Positions 1 through 5,572 of a stretch of DNA of 5,586 nt are shown here, in pieces (the stretch's first letter is position 1; every line of letters begins with the position of its first letter). A program made the translations under genes and the position numbers. The notes under the pieces are model-generated. The model was given only the letters and a program-made list of their open reading frames with translations. It was not told the DNA's origin and made no database searches. Origin of the DNA: Gudongella sp964604145. GTDB taxonomy: Bacteria; Bacillota; Clostridia; Tissierellales; Tissierellaceae. The DNA lies in assembly GCA_964604145.1 (NCBI GenBank), contig CAZRXS010000080.1, positions 1-5,586 on the forward strand, given 5' to 3'.

Positions 1-11
1 TACACCTCCTC
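1..11 (-). promoter_or_regulatory. Ribosome binding site of the next gene, probably rplX (L24)
   Basis: On the minus strand the last bases read GAGGAGGTGTA, which contains a full GGAGGTG Shine-Dalgarno at positions 9-3. It begins directly after the L14 stop codon (12-14). Its start codon must lie a few bases beyond the window. In the conserved spc operon order the gene after rplN is rplX, so L24 is the expected product; its coding sequence is not visible here. Confidence 0.8.
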
Positions 12-380
12 TTATAGTACTTCCGGTGCTAAGGATATAATCTTCATATAGTTACCACTTCTTAGTTCCCTAGTTACAGGCCCAAAGATACGGGTACCCA
101 CTGGATTTTTATCATCTTTTATAATAACAGCTGCATTATCGTCAAATTTAATATATGAACCATCTTGTCTTCTAACGCCTTTTTTTGTCCTAACTACAAC
201 TGCTCTAACAATCTCTCCTTTTTTCACAACTCCGCCTGGTGTTGCGCTTTTGACTGAACAGACAACTACATCTCCTATGGCAGCATACTTTTTGTTTGTT
301 CCTCCAAGCACTCTGATTACTAAAACTTCTTTTGCTCCTGAATTGTCAGCTACTCTCATGCGACTCTCAGTTTGAATCAT
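12..380 (-). CDS. rplN: 50S ribosomal protein L14 (uL14)
   Basis: L14 is a conserved 50S protein at the subunit interface, where it contacts 16S rRNA (bridge B5/B8 area) and L19. In many bacteria it is the docking site of the silencing factor RsfS. The 122-residue length is the family standard. The start MIQTESRMRVADNSGAKE (residues 1-18), the central PGG..KKGEIVRAVVVRTKK (about 48-67) and the end SLAPEVL (116-122) are all diagnostic. The ATG at 380 is preceded by GGGAGG at 395-390 with a 9-nt spacer. The gap to the upstream rpsQ stop is 28 nt. It is complete, with a TAA stop. In the canonical layout it opens the spc operon, but no promoter or terminator separates it from rpsQ here, so cotranscription with the S10 operon is inferred. 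Confidence 0.99.
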   Translation of the reverse strand: MIQTESRMRVADNSGAKEVLVIRVLGGTNKKYAAIGDVVVCSVKSATPGGVVKKGEIVRAVVVRTKKGVRRQDGSYIKFDDNAAVIIKDDKNPVGTRIFGPVTRELRSGNYMKIISLAPEVL

Positions 381-408
381 GTTAGAATACCTCCCTTTGC
401 CTCTAGCT

Positions 409-663
409 CTATTTTGCTTTTTCTAAAATTCCAGTAATTCTCCATCTTTTATCTTTACTAAGTGGTCTAGTCTCCATTATTTGAACTTTATCACCTATAC
501 CACATTCATTGTTTTCATCATGTGCTTTAAAATTTGTAGTTCTCTTTAATTGTTTTTTGTAAAGTGGATGCCTAATAAAACTTTCAACAGAAACAACAAC
601 TGTTTTATCCATCTTATCGCTTACAACCACACCAGATTTAATTTTTCGTTTTCCTCTTTCCAT
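409..663 (-). CDS. rpsQ: 30S ribosomal protein S17 (uS17)
   Basis: S17 is an early-binding OB-fold 16S rRNA protein that helps organise the 5' domain of the 30S subunit. At 84 residues it has normal length. Recognisable blocks are GVVVSDKMDKTVVVSVE (11-27), RHPLYKK (31-37), AHDENNECGIGDKV (47-60) and the signature METRPLSKDKRWR (63-75). The ATG at 663 is only 6 nt after the rpmC stop codon (670-672). Its Shine-Dalgarno AAGGAGG (681-675) therefore lies inside the last codons of rpmC, which favours translational coupling of the two genes. It ends with TAG, 28 nt before rplN. Nothing unusual is seen in the protein. Confidence 0.99.
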   Translation of the reverse strand: MERGKRKIKSGVVVSDKMDKTVVVSVESFIRHPLYKKQLKRTTNFKAHDENNECGIGDKVQIMETRPLSKDKRWRITGILEKAK

Positions 664-669
664 TAGAGA

Positions 670-876
670 TTAAACCTCCTTCCTTATAGATAATTCTCGT
701 TCACGTGAAATAGTTTTTACACGTGCAATATCTTTTCTAACTGAACTTACTCTTAAGGGGTTATCTAATTGACCTGTAGCCAATTGAAATCTCAAGTTAA
801 AAAGTTCTGATTTTAGGTCTAATAATTTACTATTTAATTCTTGTTCTGACATTTGGCGAATTTCTTTAGCTTTCAT
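670..876 (-). CDS. rpmC: 50S ribosomal protein L29 (uL29)
   Basis: L29 is a small two-helix protein that binds 23S rRNA next to L23 at the polypeptide exit tunnel, near the site used by trigger factor and the signal recognition particle. The start chosen is the ATG at 876, giving 68 residues beginning MKAKEIRQMS. This matches the family N-terminus and is preceded by GGTGGTGA (889-882), one mismatch from GGAGGTGA, at 5 nt. The same frame has GTG codons at 888 and 885 that would add four or three residues, but they fall within that Shine-Dalgarno and have no better one. The core ELFNLRFQLATGQLDNP (24-40) and KDIARVKT (48-55) are typical. The start overlaps the end of rplP by 11 nt, so translation is probably coupled. 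Confidence 0.97.
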   Translation of the reverse strand: MKAKEIRQMSEQELNSKLLDLKSELFNLRFQLATGQLDNPLRVSSVRKDIARVKTISRERELSIRKEV

Positions 877-1309
877 TAGCTTCACCACCCTTATCTTGTG
901 TTTCTTCTCTCATTACAAATTTAGTTTTGATAGGTAGTTTGTGCGCGGCCAGCCTCATGGCTTCTCTAGCTTCTTCTTCTGATACACCACCCATTTCAAA
1001 TAATATCCTACCTGGTTTTACAACTGCTACCCAATATTCCGGTGCTCCTTTACCTGAACCCATACGAGTCTCAGCCGGTTTTTGAGAAACTGGCTTATCA
1101 GGGAATATTTTAATCCAGATATTTCCGCCTCTTTTTACATATCTAGTCATAGCTCGTCTAGCAGCTTCTATCTGGTTTGAAGTTATCCAAATTGGTTCTA
1201 AAGCTTGCAATCCGTATTCTCCATAAGTAATGGTATTACCACGAAGTGCATTTCCCTTCATTCTACCTCTATGAGCTCTACGGTGTTTTACTCTTTTAGG
1301 CATTAACAT
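866..1309 (-). CDS. rplP: 50S ribosomal protein L16 (uL16)
   Basis: L16 is a late-assembling 50S protein between the central protuberance and the L7/L12 stalk. It is needed for peptidyl transferase activity and helps position A-site and P-site tRNA. The protein has 147 residues, close to the 144 of Bacillus subtilis. Markers are MLMPKRVKHRRAHRGRMKG (1-19), QIEAARRAMTRYVKRGG (46-62), the loop RMGSGKGAPE (82-91) near the tRNA site, and HKLPIKTKFV (123-132). The start ATG at 1309 has AAGGAGG at 1325-1319, 9 nt away. A second in-frame ATG at 1303 is less well placed, and the MLMPKR start is the family form. The C-terminus GGEANES runs 11 nt into rpmC, as in other Firmicutes. The gap to rpsC is 29 nt. 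Confidence 0.99.
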   Translation of the reverse strand: MLMPKRVKHRRAHRGRMKGNALRGNTITYGEYGLQALEPIWITSNQIEAARRAMTRYVKRGGNIWIKIFPDKPVSQKPAETRMGSGKGAPEYWVAVVKPGRILFEMGGVSEEEAREAMRLAAHKLPIKTKFVMREETQDKGGEANES

Positions 1310-1338
1310 ATTAATATTCCTCCTTCCTACGACATAAT

Positions 1339-2013
1339 CTATTTTGCTTGTGCTTCCTCATTTTCCCTATAATTTACTTTTTTTGTAGGAAGTACTTCTC
1401 CTTTATAAAGCCAAACCTTAACTCCCAGTTTTCCATAAGTTGTATCTGCTTCTGCAAAACCATAGTCAATGTCAGCTCTTAGTGTTTGTAGCGGTATGGT
1501 TCCCTCATTGTAACCTTCGGTTCTAGCCATATCTGCTCCACCAAGTCTTCCTGATATTTGTGTTTTAATACCTTGTGCTCCAAATCTCATAGTTCTTTGA
1601 ATAGCTTGTTTCATAGCCCTTCTAAAAGTTACTCTTCTCTCAAGTTGAGATGCTATATTTTCAGCTACTAATTGTGCATCAAGTTCAGGTGATTTAATCT
1701 CTTCAACATTGATAACAACACTTTTCCCAGTCATTTTTTCAATATCAAGTCTTAATTCTTCAACCCCAGTACCGCCTCTACCTATAACCATTCCAGGTTT
1801 AGCAGTAAAGACCGATACCTTTATCTTGCTAGCTGCCCTCTCTATTTCAATCTTAGAAATTCCAGCAATAAATAACTTTTTCTTTATAAATTCACGAATC
1901 TTATAATCTTCTACAAGAAATTCATTAAAAGTCTTTTTATCAGCATACCATTTTGAATCCCAATCTCTTATTACGCCTACTCTAAAACCATTTGGGTTAA
2001 CTTTTTGACCCAT
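1339..2013 (-). CDS. rpsC: 30S ribosomal protein S3 (uS3)
   Basis: S3 sits at the mRNA entry channel of the 30S head, together with S4 and S5, and takes part in the ribosomal mRNA helicase. The 224-residue product starts MGQKVNPNGFRVGVIRDWDS, the usual N-terminal signature. A KH type 2 RNA-binding domain follows, with its GxxG loop in GMVIGRGG (residues 74-81). The C-terminal domain contains RRAMKQAI (131-138); residues R131, R132 and K135 match, even in number, the E. coli helicase residues. The segment GRLGGADMARTEGY (155-168) is also diagnostic. The ATG at 2013 has AAAGGAGGGG (2030-2021) with a 7-nt spacer. It lies 18 nt after the rplV stop. It is complete and ordinary, with a short acidic-polar tail (RENEEAQAK). 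Confidence 0.99.
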   Translation of the reverse strand: MGQKVNPNGFRVGVIRDWDSKWYADKKTFNEFLVEDYKIREFIKKKLFIAGISKIEIERAASKIKVSVFTAKPGMVIGRGGTGVEELRLDIEKMTGKSVVINVEEIKSPELDAQLVAENIASQLERRVTFRRAMKQAIQRTMRFGAQGIKTQISGRLGGADMARTEGYNEGTIPLQTLRADIDYGFAEADTTYGKLGVKVWLYKGEVLPTKKVNYRENEEAQAK

Positions 2014-2031
2014 TAACTATCCCCTCCTTTT

Positions 2032-2367
2032 CTACTCGCGTTCTTTGACAACAATCCCTATATGGCTACTTCTTTTAATTATTGGGTATGCCATTCCCCT
2101 TGCCTTTGGTCTGAATCTCTTCATTCTAGGGCCTTCATTAGCATAAGCTTCTGATACATAAAGATTATCTCTATCAAGATTAAAGTTGTTTTCAGCATTT
2201 GCAACTGCAGAATTTAAGACTTTTTCAAGCGCTTTCGCACCTTTCTTTGGTGTAAATTTCAAAAGCGAAAGAGCCTCATCTACTTGCTTGCCTCTGATTT
2301 CAGCACATATAAAATTAACTTTTAATGGTGAAATCCTAACGTATTTAGCTATAGCATTGACTTCCAT
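2032..2367 (-). CDS. rplV: 50S ribosomal protein L22 (uL22)
   Basis: L22 binds all 23S rRNA domains. Its long beta-hairpin lines the nascent peptide exit tunnel with L4 and forms part of the constriction. At 111 residues it has normal length. The N-terminus MEVNAIAKYVRISPLK (1-16), the core IRGKQVDEALSLL (24-36), NSAVANAENN (52-61) and the end KRSSHIGIVVKE (98-109) identify it. The hairpin tip region is EGPRMKRFRPKARGMAYPI (about 78-96). Here an Arg replaces the Ser or Thr usual before MKR, and MAYP replaces the common GRA-type sequence. The ATG at 2367 has GGAGG at 2380-2376 with an 8-nt spacer. The gaps are 19 nt to rpsS and 18 nt to rpsC. Deletions in this hairpin are known to give macrolide resistance; none is visible here. 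Confidence 0.99.
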   Translation of the reverse strand: MEVNAIAKYVRISPLKVNFICAEIRGKQVDEALSLLKFTPKKGAKALEKVLNSAVANAENNFNLDRDNLYVSEAYANEGPRMKRFRPKARGMAYPIIKRSSHIGIVVKERE

Positions 2368-2386
2368 GATTCTTACCTCCCCCTTT

Positions 2387-2683
2387 TTACTCTCTTACAG
2401 TTTTTACCACAGTTGATTTTTCGCCTCTACTACTATGACTTCTAAAAGTTCTAGTTACTACAAACTCTCCCAATTTATGGCCTACCATGTCTTCAGTAAC
2501 ATATACCGGTACGTGTTTTCTACCGTCATGAACAGCAATAGTATGCCCTACCATTTCAGGGAAAATAGTTGAACGGCGTGACCAGGTTTTTATGACTTTT
2601 TTATCATTTGTTTTATTTAACTCTTCTACTTTTTTTAGTAGATGATCATCAATAAATGGTCCTTTTTTAAGGGATCTACCCAT
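2387..2683 (-). CDS. rpsS: 30S ribosomal protein S19 (uS19)
   Basis: S19 is a 30S head protein that pairs with S13 and forms the inter-subunit bridge to the 50S central protuberance, close to the A-site tRNA. The 98-residue product begins MGRSLKKGPFIDDHLLKKVE (1-20). It contains the signature KTWSRRSTIFPEMVGHTIAVHDG (32-54, given here by its key blocks WSRRS and FPEMVGHT) and HVPVYVTEDMVGHKLGEF (57-74). The family is usually about 92-94 residues, and this copy has a slightly longer polar and basic C-terminal tail after TRTFRSH. The ATG at 2683 has AAAGGAGG at 2700-2693, 9 nt away. It is separated from rplB by 23 nt and from rplV by 19 nt. Confidence 0.99.
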   Translation of the reverse strand: MGRSLKKGPFIDDHLLKKVEELNKTNDKKVIKTWSRRSTIFPEMVGHTIAVHDGRKHVPVYVTEDMVGHKLGEFVVTRTFRSHSSRGEKSTVVKTVRE

Positions 2684-2706
2684 AATTTATTTCCTCCTTT
2701 AAGCAA

Positions 2707-3537
2707 CTATCTGACTCTTCCTCTTACGATATATTGATTTGATTTCTTGTTTTTCTTTCTAGTTTTATAACCCAGAGCTGGTTTACCCCATGGAGTATTT
2801 GGTGCTGGCATACCAATTCCAGTTTTACCTTCTCCACCACCATGTGGATGGTCTACTGCGTTCATTGCACTACCTCTAACTGCAGGCCTCTTGCCCATAT
2901 GTCTTGATTTCCCCGCTTTGCCAATTACAATAAGCTCGTGGTCGATATTTCCAACTTGTCCAATAGTTGCCCTACAATCAATTGAAACCAACCTAAATTC
3001 ACCTGATGGCAATTTAATCTGTGCATACTTACCTTCCTTTGCCATTAGTTGAGCTTCTGATCCAGCTGATCTAGCTAACTGCGCACCTTTGCCAGGCTTC
3101 ATTTCTACATTATGCACTGTGGTACCTACTGGCATATCCTTTAGTTTTAGTGCATTTCCTATTTTTATATCTGCATTTTCTCCTGATTCAATGGTATCGC
3201 CTACTTTTAATTTATAAGGTGCAATTATATACCTTTTATCACCATCAACATAATGTATTAAAGCTATATTTGCAGTTCTATTTGGATCGTATTCTATTGC
3301 TGCAACCTTTCCAGGTATTCCATCTTTATTTCTTTTAAAATCAATTATCCTATATTTCTTTTTCGTTCCCCCGCCTCTATGACGACTAGTTATTCTACCT
3401 TGTGAGTTTCTTCCACTGCTTTTATTTAAACTAACCACTAAGGCTTTTTCTGGCTCTTTTTTAGTGATTTCTTCAAAAGTTGAAACAGTCATATGTCTTC
3501 TGGCAGGGGAAGTAGGTTTGAATTTCTTTATACTCAT
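2707..3537 (-). CDS. rplB: 50S ribosomal protein L2 (uL2)
   Basis: L2 is one of the largest and most conserved 50S proteins. It is required for subunit joining (bridge B7b) and for a functional peptidyl transferase centre, which its C-terminal loop approaches. The 276-residue length is standard. The N-terminus MSIKKFKPTSPARRHMTV, the OB-fold region with GRITSRHRGGGTKKKYR (47-63) and EYDPNRTANIALIHY (82-96), and the SH3-like part with RSAGSEAQLMAKE (156-168) are all present. The C-terminal signature VDHPHGGGEGK (228-238) keeps the histidines near residue 230 that correspond to the functionally important His229 region of E. coli. The ATG at 3537 is served by AAGGAGGG (3553-3546), 8 nt away. The gap after rplW is 28 nt. 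Confidence 0.99.
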   Translation of the reverse strand: MSIKKFKPTSPARRHMTVSTFEEITKKEPEKALVVSLNKSSGRNSQGRITSRHRGGGTKKKYRIIDFKRNKDGIPGKVAAIEYDPNRTANIALIHYVDGDKRYIIAPYKLKVGDTIESGENADIKIGNALKLKDMPVGTTVHNVEMKPGKGAQLARSAGSEAQLMAKEGKYAQIKLPSGEFRLVSIDCRATIGQVGNIDHELIVIGKAGKSRHMGKRPAVRGSAMNAVDHPHGGGEGKTGIGMPAPNTPWGKPALGYKTRKKNKKSNQYIVRGRVR

Positions 3538-3565
3538 TGGTTCTTCCCTCCTTTTATCTTCCTAA

Positions 3566-3859
3566 TTATTCCATTCCCTCAAAGAATTCAATCTTCTTAG
3601 AGTCTGGTGTTAATTTAACAATTGCCTTTTTCCAGCTTGGTCTGCGACCACTGTGTAAACCTTGTCTCTTTATTTTCCCTAGCATATTCATAGTATTTAC
3701 TTTTTCTACCTTTACTCCGAAGATGGTTTCAACAGCTTTTTTCACCTCGGTTTTATTAACTCTTTTATCAACAACAAATGTGTATTTACCTAAATTCATA
3801 TCGTCCATGCTTTTTTCTGTTATAATTGGTTTTATAATTATATCGTGTGGATTACGCAT
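3566..3859 (-). CDS. rplW: 50S ribosomal protein L23 (uL23)
   Basis: L23 lies at the exit of the nascent chain tunnel and is the docking site for trigger factor and the signal recognition particle. The 97-residue product has the N-terminal block MRNPHDIIIKPIITEKS (1-17); its Glu15 fits the conserved chaperone-contact glutamate of the family. The internal block KKAVETIFGVKVEKVNTMN (40-58) and the end RRPSWKKAIVKL (72-83) are typical. The start ATG (3859-3857) shares its A with the rplD stop codon (TAATG). Its Shine-Dalgarno GGAGGAGGTG (3877-3868) is inside the last rplD codons. This arrangement implies translational coupling and matched synthesis of L4 and L23. The stop is TAA, 28 nt before rplB. 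Confidence 0.99.
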   Translation of the reverse strand: MRNPHDIIIKPIITEKSMDDMNLGKYTFVVDKRVNKTEVKKAVETIFGVKVEKVNTMNMLGKIKRQGLHSGRRPSWKKAIVKLTPDSKKIEFFEGME

Positions 3860-4482
3860 TATATATACACCTCCTCCACTTTTTTAACAGCTTCTTTGGT
3901 TATAATAAATGAATTATACTTTAAGATATCATATACATTTAATGTACTAACTATTGTTGTTGCTACATAAGGCATATTCTTTGTTGATCTGATTACATCT
4001 ATGTTTTTTTCATCTGTTACAATAAGTGCTTTACTATCTGAATTAAGATTGGCAAGTATCTTCTTCATTTCTTTTGTCTTTGGTGCATCAAGTTTAAATT
4101 CATCGACTACAATTATTTCATTGTCATTTGCCTTTGCTGTTAAAACTGATTTAAGAGCTAATCTCTTTACTTTTTTAGGAACACTGTAAGAGTAATCTCT
4201 TGGCTTTGGTGCAAATACTACTCCACCACCTTTCCATTGAGGTGATCTAATGGAGCCTTGTCTTGCACGGCCAGTTCCTTTTTGTCTCCAAGGTTTTCGA
4301 CCTCCACCCCTAACCTCTGCTCTGGTTTTAGCAGATTGAGTCCCTTGTCTTTTATTAGCAAGCTGGTTCTTAACTACTTCATAAACCGCATGCTCATTTA
4401 TTTCAATTCCAAAAATGGTATCTTTTAATTCCATTTGTTCTACTACTTCTCCTTGCATATCATACACATTAACTTTAGGCAT
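3859..4482 (-). CDS. rplD: 50S ribosomal protein L4 (uL4)
   Basis: L4 is an early-assembly 23S rRNA protein whose extended loop reaches the exit tunnel opposite L22. In E. coli it also represses its own S10 operon by binding the leader mRNA; whether that applies here is unknown. The 207-residue product has the tunnel loop RGGGRKPWRQKGTGRARQGS (58-77) followed by IRSPQWKGGG (78-87). Lys63 coincides in number with the E. coli residue whose change gives erythromycin resistance, and is wild type. The C-terminal globular part has the usual VDEF, KALIVTDE and LNVYDILKY segments (about 126-190). The ATG at 4482 has AAGGAGG at 4496-4490, 7 nt away. It is 24 nt after rplC and overlaps rplW by one base. 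Confidence 0.99.
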   Translation of the reverse strand: MPKVNVYDMQGEVVEQMELKDTIFGIEINEHAVYEVVKNQLANKRQGTQSAKTRAEVRGGGRKPWRQKGTGRARQGSIRSPQWKGGGVVFAPKPRDYSYSVPKKVKRLALKSVLTAKANDNEIIVVDEFKLDAPKTKEMKKILANLNSDSKALIVTDEKNIDVIRSTKNMPYVATTIVSTLNVYDILKYNSFIITKEAVKKVEEVYI

Positions 4483-4506
4483 TTTACATCCTCCTTTCTG
4501 CGTGGA

Positions 4507-5136
4507 TTATTGCTTTTTAACTGTTTCTTTTATTATTATAAGTCCTTTTTTAGGTCCTGGAATTGCACCTTTAATAAGGATTAGATTATTATCTAAATCC
4601 ACATTTATTACTTCAAGATTTTGAGTAGTAACTTTTTCATTGCCCATTCTACCCATCATTCTATGACCTTTAAAAACTTTCCCTGGAGAAGTACCAGCTG
4701 AAAGCCCACCAGGCATTCTATGAAATTTAGAACCATGAGTTTCACGACCTCTAGAAAAGCCATGTCTTTTTATAACACCCTGAGTTCCTTTTCCCTTAGA
4801 AGTTCCAGTAACATCTACCTTGTCTCCTGCTGAAAAAACATCAACTTTAATTTCTTGACCTATTTCATAATCATCTACACTATCTACTAAGAATTCTTTT
4901 AGAAACTTAGTATATGCTAAATTTGCTTTATCAAAATGACCTTTTCTAGGCTTAGTAACTCTTCTTTCCTTAACATCCTCAAAGCCGACTTGGATTGCAC
5001 TGTAACCATCATTTTCTACAGTTTTCTTTTGTACTACGAAGAGAGGACCTGCCTGAACAACTGAAACTGGAATAACTCTTCCATCTTCAGTAAAAACCTG
5101 GGTCATTCCAACTTTTCTACCCATCATATTCTTCAT
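4507..5136 (-). CDS. rplC: 50S ribosomal protein L3 (uL3)
   Basis: L3 starts 50S assembly and sends a long loop close to the peptidyl transferase centre. The start used is the ATG at 5136, giving 209 residues beginning MKNMMGRKVGMTQVFTEDG, the family N-terminus. It has GGAGGTG at 5148-5142 with a 5-nt spacer. A TTG at 5175 in the same frame would add 13 residues, but these fall in the spacer hairpin and lack family similarity. The blocks VDVTGTSKGKGTQGVIKRHG (107-126), HGSKFHRMPGG (134-144) and MGNEKVTTQNLEV (164-176) are clear. The loop tip reads LSAGTSPGKVFKGH (145-158), so the glutamine methylated in E. coli (Gln150) is absent. It is separated from rpsJ by 51 nt, the widest gap in the cluster. 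Confidence 0.98.
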   Translation of the reverse strand: MKNMMGRKVGMTQVFTEDGRVIPVSVVQAGPLFVVQKKTVENDGYSAIQVGFEDVKERRVTKPRKGHFDKANLAYTKFLKEFLVDSVDDYEIGQEIKVDVFSAGDKVDVTGTSKGKGTQGVIKRHGFSRGRETHGSKFHRMPGGLSAGTSPGKVFKGHRMMGRMGNEKVTTQNLEVINVDLDNNLILIKGAIPGPKKGLIIIKETVKKQ

Positions 5137-5141
5137 TGTTA

Positions 5142-5148
5142 CACCTCC
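5142..5148 (-). promoter_or_regulatory. Shine-Dalgarno deciding the rplC start
   Basis: The minus strand reads GGAGGTG here, a near-perfect match to the 3' end of 16S rRNA, 5 nt before the ATG at 5136. This selects the 209-residue L3 start over the TTG at 5175, which has no comparable site upstream. Confidence 0.9.
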
Positions 5149-5160
5149 AACTTTATAGTG

Positions 5161-5177
5161 GATTGCATTTTGCAATC
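5161..5177 (-). repeat. Perfect inverted repeat (hairpin) in the rpsJ-rplC spacer
   Basis: GATTGCA (5161-5167) and TGCAATC (5171-5177) are exact inverted copies around a 3-base loop. In the transcript this gives a 7-bp stem with an AAA loop. It starts 10 nt after the rpsJ stop and ends 12 nt before the rplC Shine-Dalgarno. No run of U follows it in the transcript direction, so it does not look like an intrinsic terminator. A role in mRNA processing, in stability or in setting the S10/L3 ratio is possible but unproven. Confidence 0.7.
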
Positions 5178-5187
5178 ATATAAATTA

Positions 5188-5499
5188 TTATAGTTTTATT
5201 TCTATATCTACTCCTGCAGGTAAATTCAACTTCATAAGTGAATCTACAGTTTTTTGATTAGGGTTTAGTATGTCTATCAATCTTTTATGAGTTCTTTGCT
5301 CAAATTGTTCTCTGGCGTCCTTATACTTATGAACAGCCCTTAAGATAGTTATAATCTCTTTTTCTGTTGGTAATGGTACTGGACCAGATACATCAGCACC
5401 TGTTCTTTTTGCCGTCTCAACAATTCTTCCAGCTGAAGAATCTAATAATTCATGATCGTAAGCTTTTAACCTAATTCTAATTTTCTGATTCTTTGCCAT
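5188..5499 (-). CDS. rpsJ: 30S ribosomal protein S10 / transcription factor NusE (uS10)
   Basis: S10 is a 30S head protein. Off the ribosome it acts as NusE, which binds NusB on boxA RNA for antitermination and links NusG to the ribosome. The 103-residue product has normal length. Key blocks are KIRIRLKAYDHELLDSS (6-22), GPVPLPT (39-45) and REQFEQRTHKRLIDIL (63-78). The RAVHKYKD segment (54-61) is the form I associate with clostridial S10, where other bacteria have RSPHVNKD. The ATG at 5499 is preceded by AAGGAGGG (5514-5507) with a 7-nt spacer. It is the first gene of the S10 operon; the leader upstream can form stem-loops that end right at the Shine-Dalgarno. The stop is TAA. Confidence 0.99.
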   Translation of the reverse strand: MAKNQKIRIRLKAYDHELLDSSAGRIVETAKRTGADVSGPVPLPTEKEIITILRAVHKYKDAREQFEQRTHKRLIDILNPNQKTVDSLMKLNLPAGVDIEIKL

Positions 5500-5506
5500 T
5501 TAAATT

Positions 5507-5514
5507 CCCTCCTT
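5507..5514 (-). promoter_or_regulatory. Shine-Dalgarno of rpsJ
   Basis: The minus strand reads AAGGAGGG 7 nt before the rpsJ ATG. It is noteworthy because the 3' arm of the predicted leader stem-loop ends immediately next to it, so leader folding could influence ribosome access. Confidence 0.9.
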
Positions 5515-5557
5515 CTATCGCATGCTAGCATTGTACATGCAACTAGAGATGCCGATA
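5515..5557 (-). promoter_or_regulatory. Candidate structured leader of the S10 operon
   Basis: Inverted repeats span nearly the whole stretch. In fold A, TATCGCAT (5516-5523) pairs with ATGC-C-GATA (5549-5557, one bulge), and inside it CTAGCAT (5525-5531) pairs with ATGC and TAG (5537-5540, 5544-5546, three-base bulge), giving about 15 bp of imperfect stem with a 5-base loop. In fold B, 5515-5525 pairs with 5535-5546 (11 bp, one bulge, one G-U at the loop end and one inside) with a 9-base loop. The folds exclude each other because they share bases. The pairing is seen in the sequence; a regulatory role is inferred from its position next to the rpsJ Shine-Dalgarno and from known L4 autoregulation in E. 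coli. The leader probably continues beyond the window. Confidence 0.5.
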
Positions 5558-5572
5558 CACTCTGCCGGGTGT
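5557..5572 (-). repeat. Small stem-loop in the upstream leader
   Basis: In the transcript this reads ACACCC-GGCA-GAGUGU: six positions with one C-A mismatch and a four-base loop. It lies next to the larger leader structure, sharing its outermost base, and after an A-rich run at the window edge (minus strand). It is a weak hairpin on its own and may be part of a larger leader fold that is cut off by the window. Confidence 0.35.

Noticed and set aside
877..888. GTG starts for L29 at 888 or 885
   Set aside because: These codons overlap the Shine-Dalgarno of the ATG at 876, and MKAKEI is the family N-terminus.
1709..1906. Other plus-strand open frames (also 2186-2416, 3150-3338, 4001-4189, 4415-4624)
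   Set aside because: All are antisense to intact ribosomal protein genes, short and without recognisable domains, so I treat them as shadow frames.
3537..3887. A 116-codon open frame on the plus strand opposite rplW and the end of rplD
   Set aside because: It lies entirely antisense to clearly conserved genes, has no family similarity that I recognise and no ribosome site. Its hydrophobic composition is what the complement of lysine-rich ribosomal codons gives.
5137..5175. N-terminal extension of L3 from a TTG at 5175
   Set aside because: The added residues come from the spacer hairpin, have no similarity to L3, and the ATG at 5136 has a near-perfect Shine-Dalgarno.
5161..5177. Reading the spacer hairpin as an intrinsic terminator
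   Set aside because: There is no U-run after the stem in the transcript direction, and the essential rplC and later genes lie downstream with no promoter visible.
5531..5536. TACAAT on the minus strand as a possible -10 promoter element for rpsJ
   Set aside because: No TTGACA-like -35 element is found at 16-18 bases upstream, and the hexamer lies within the inverted repeats. A real promoter may lie outside the window.
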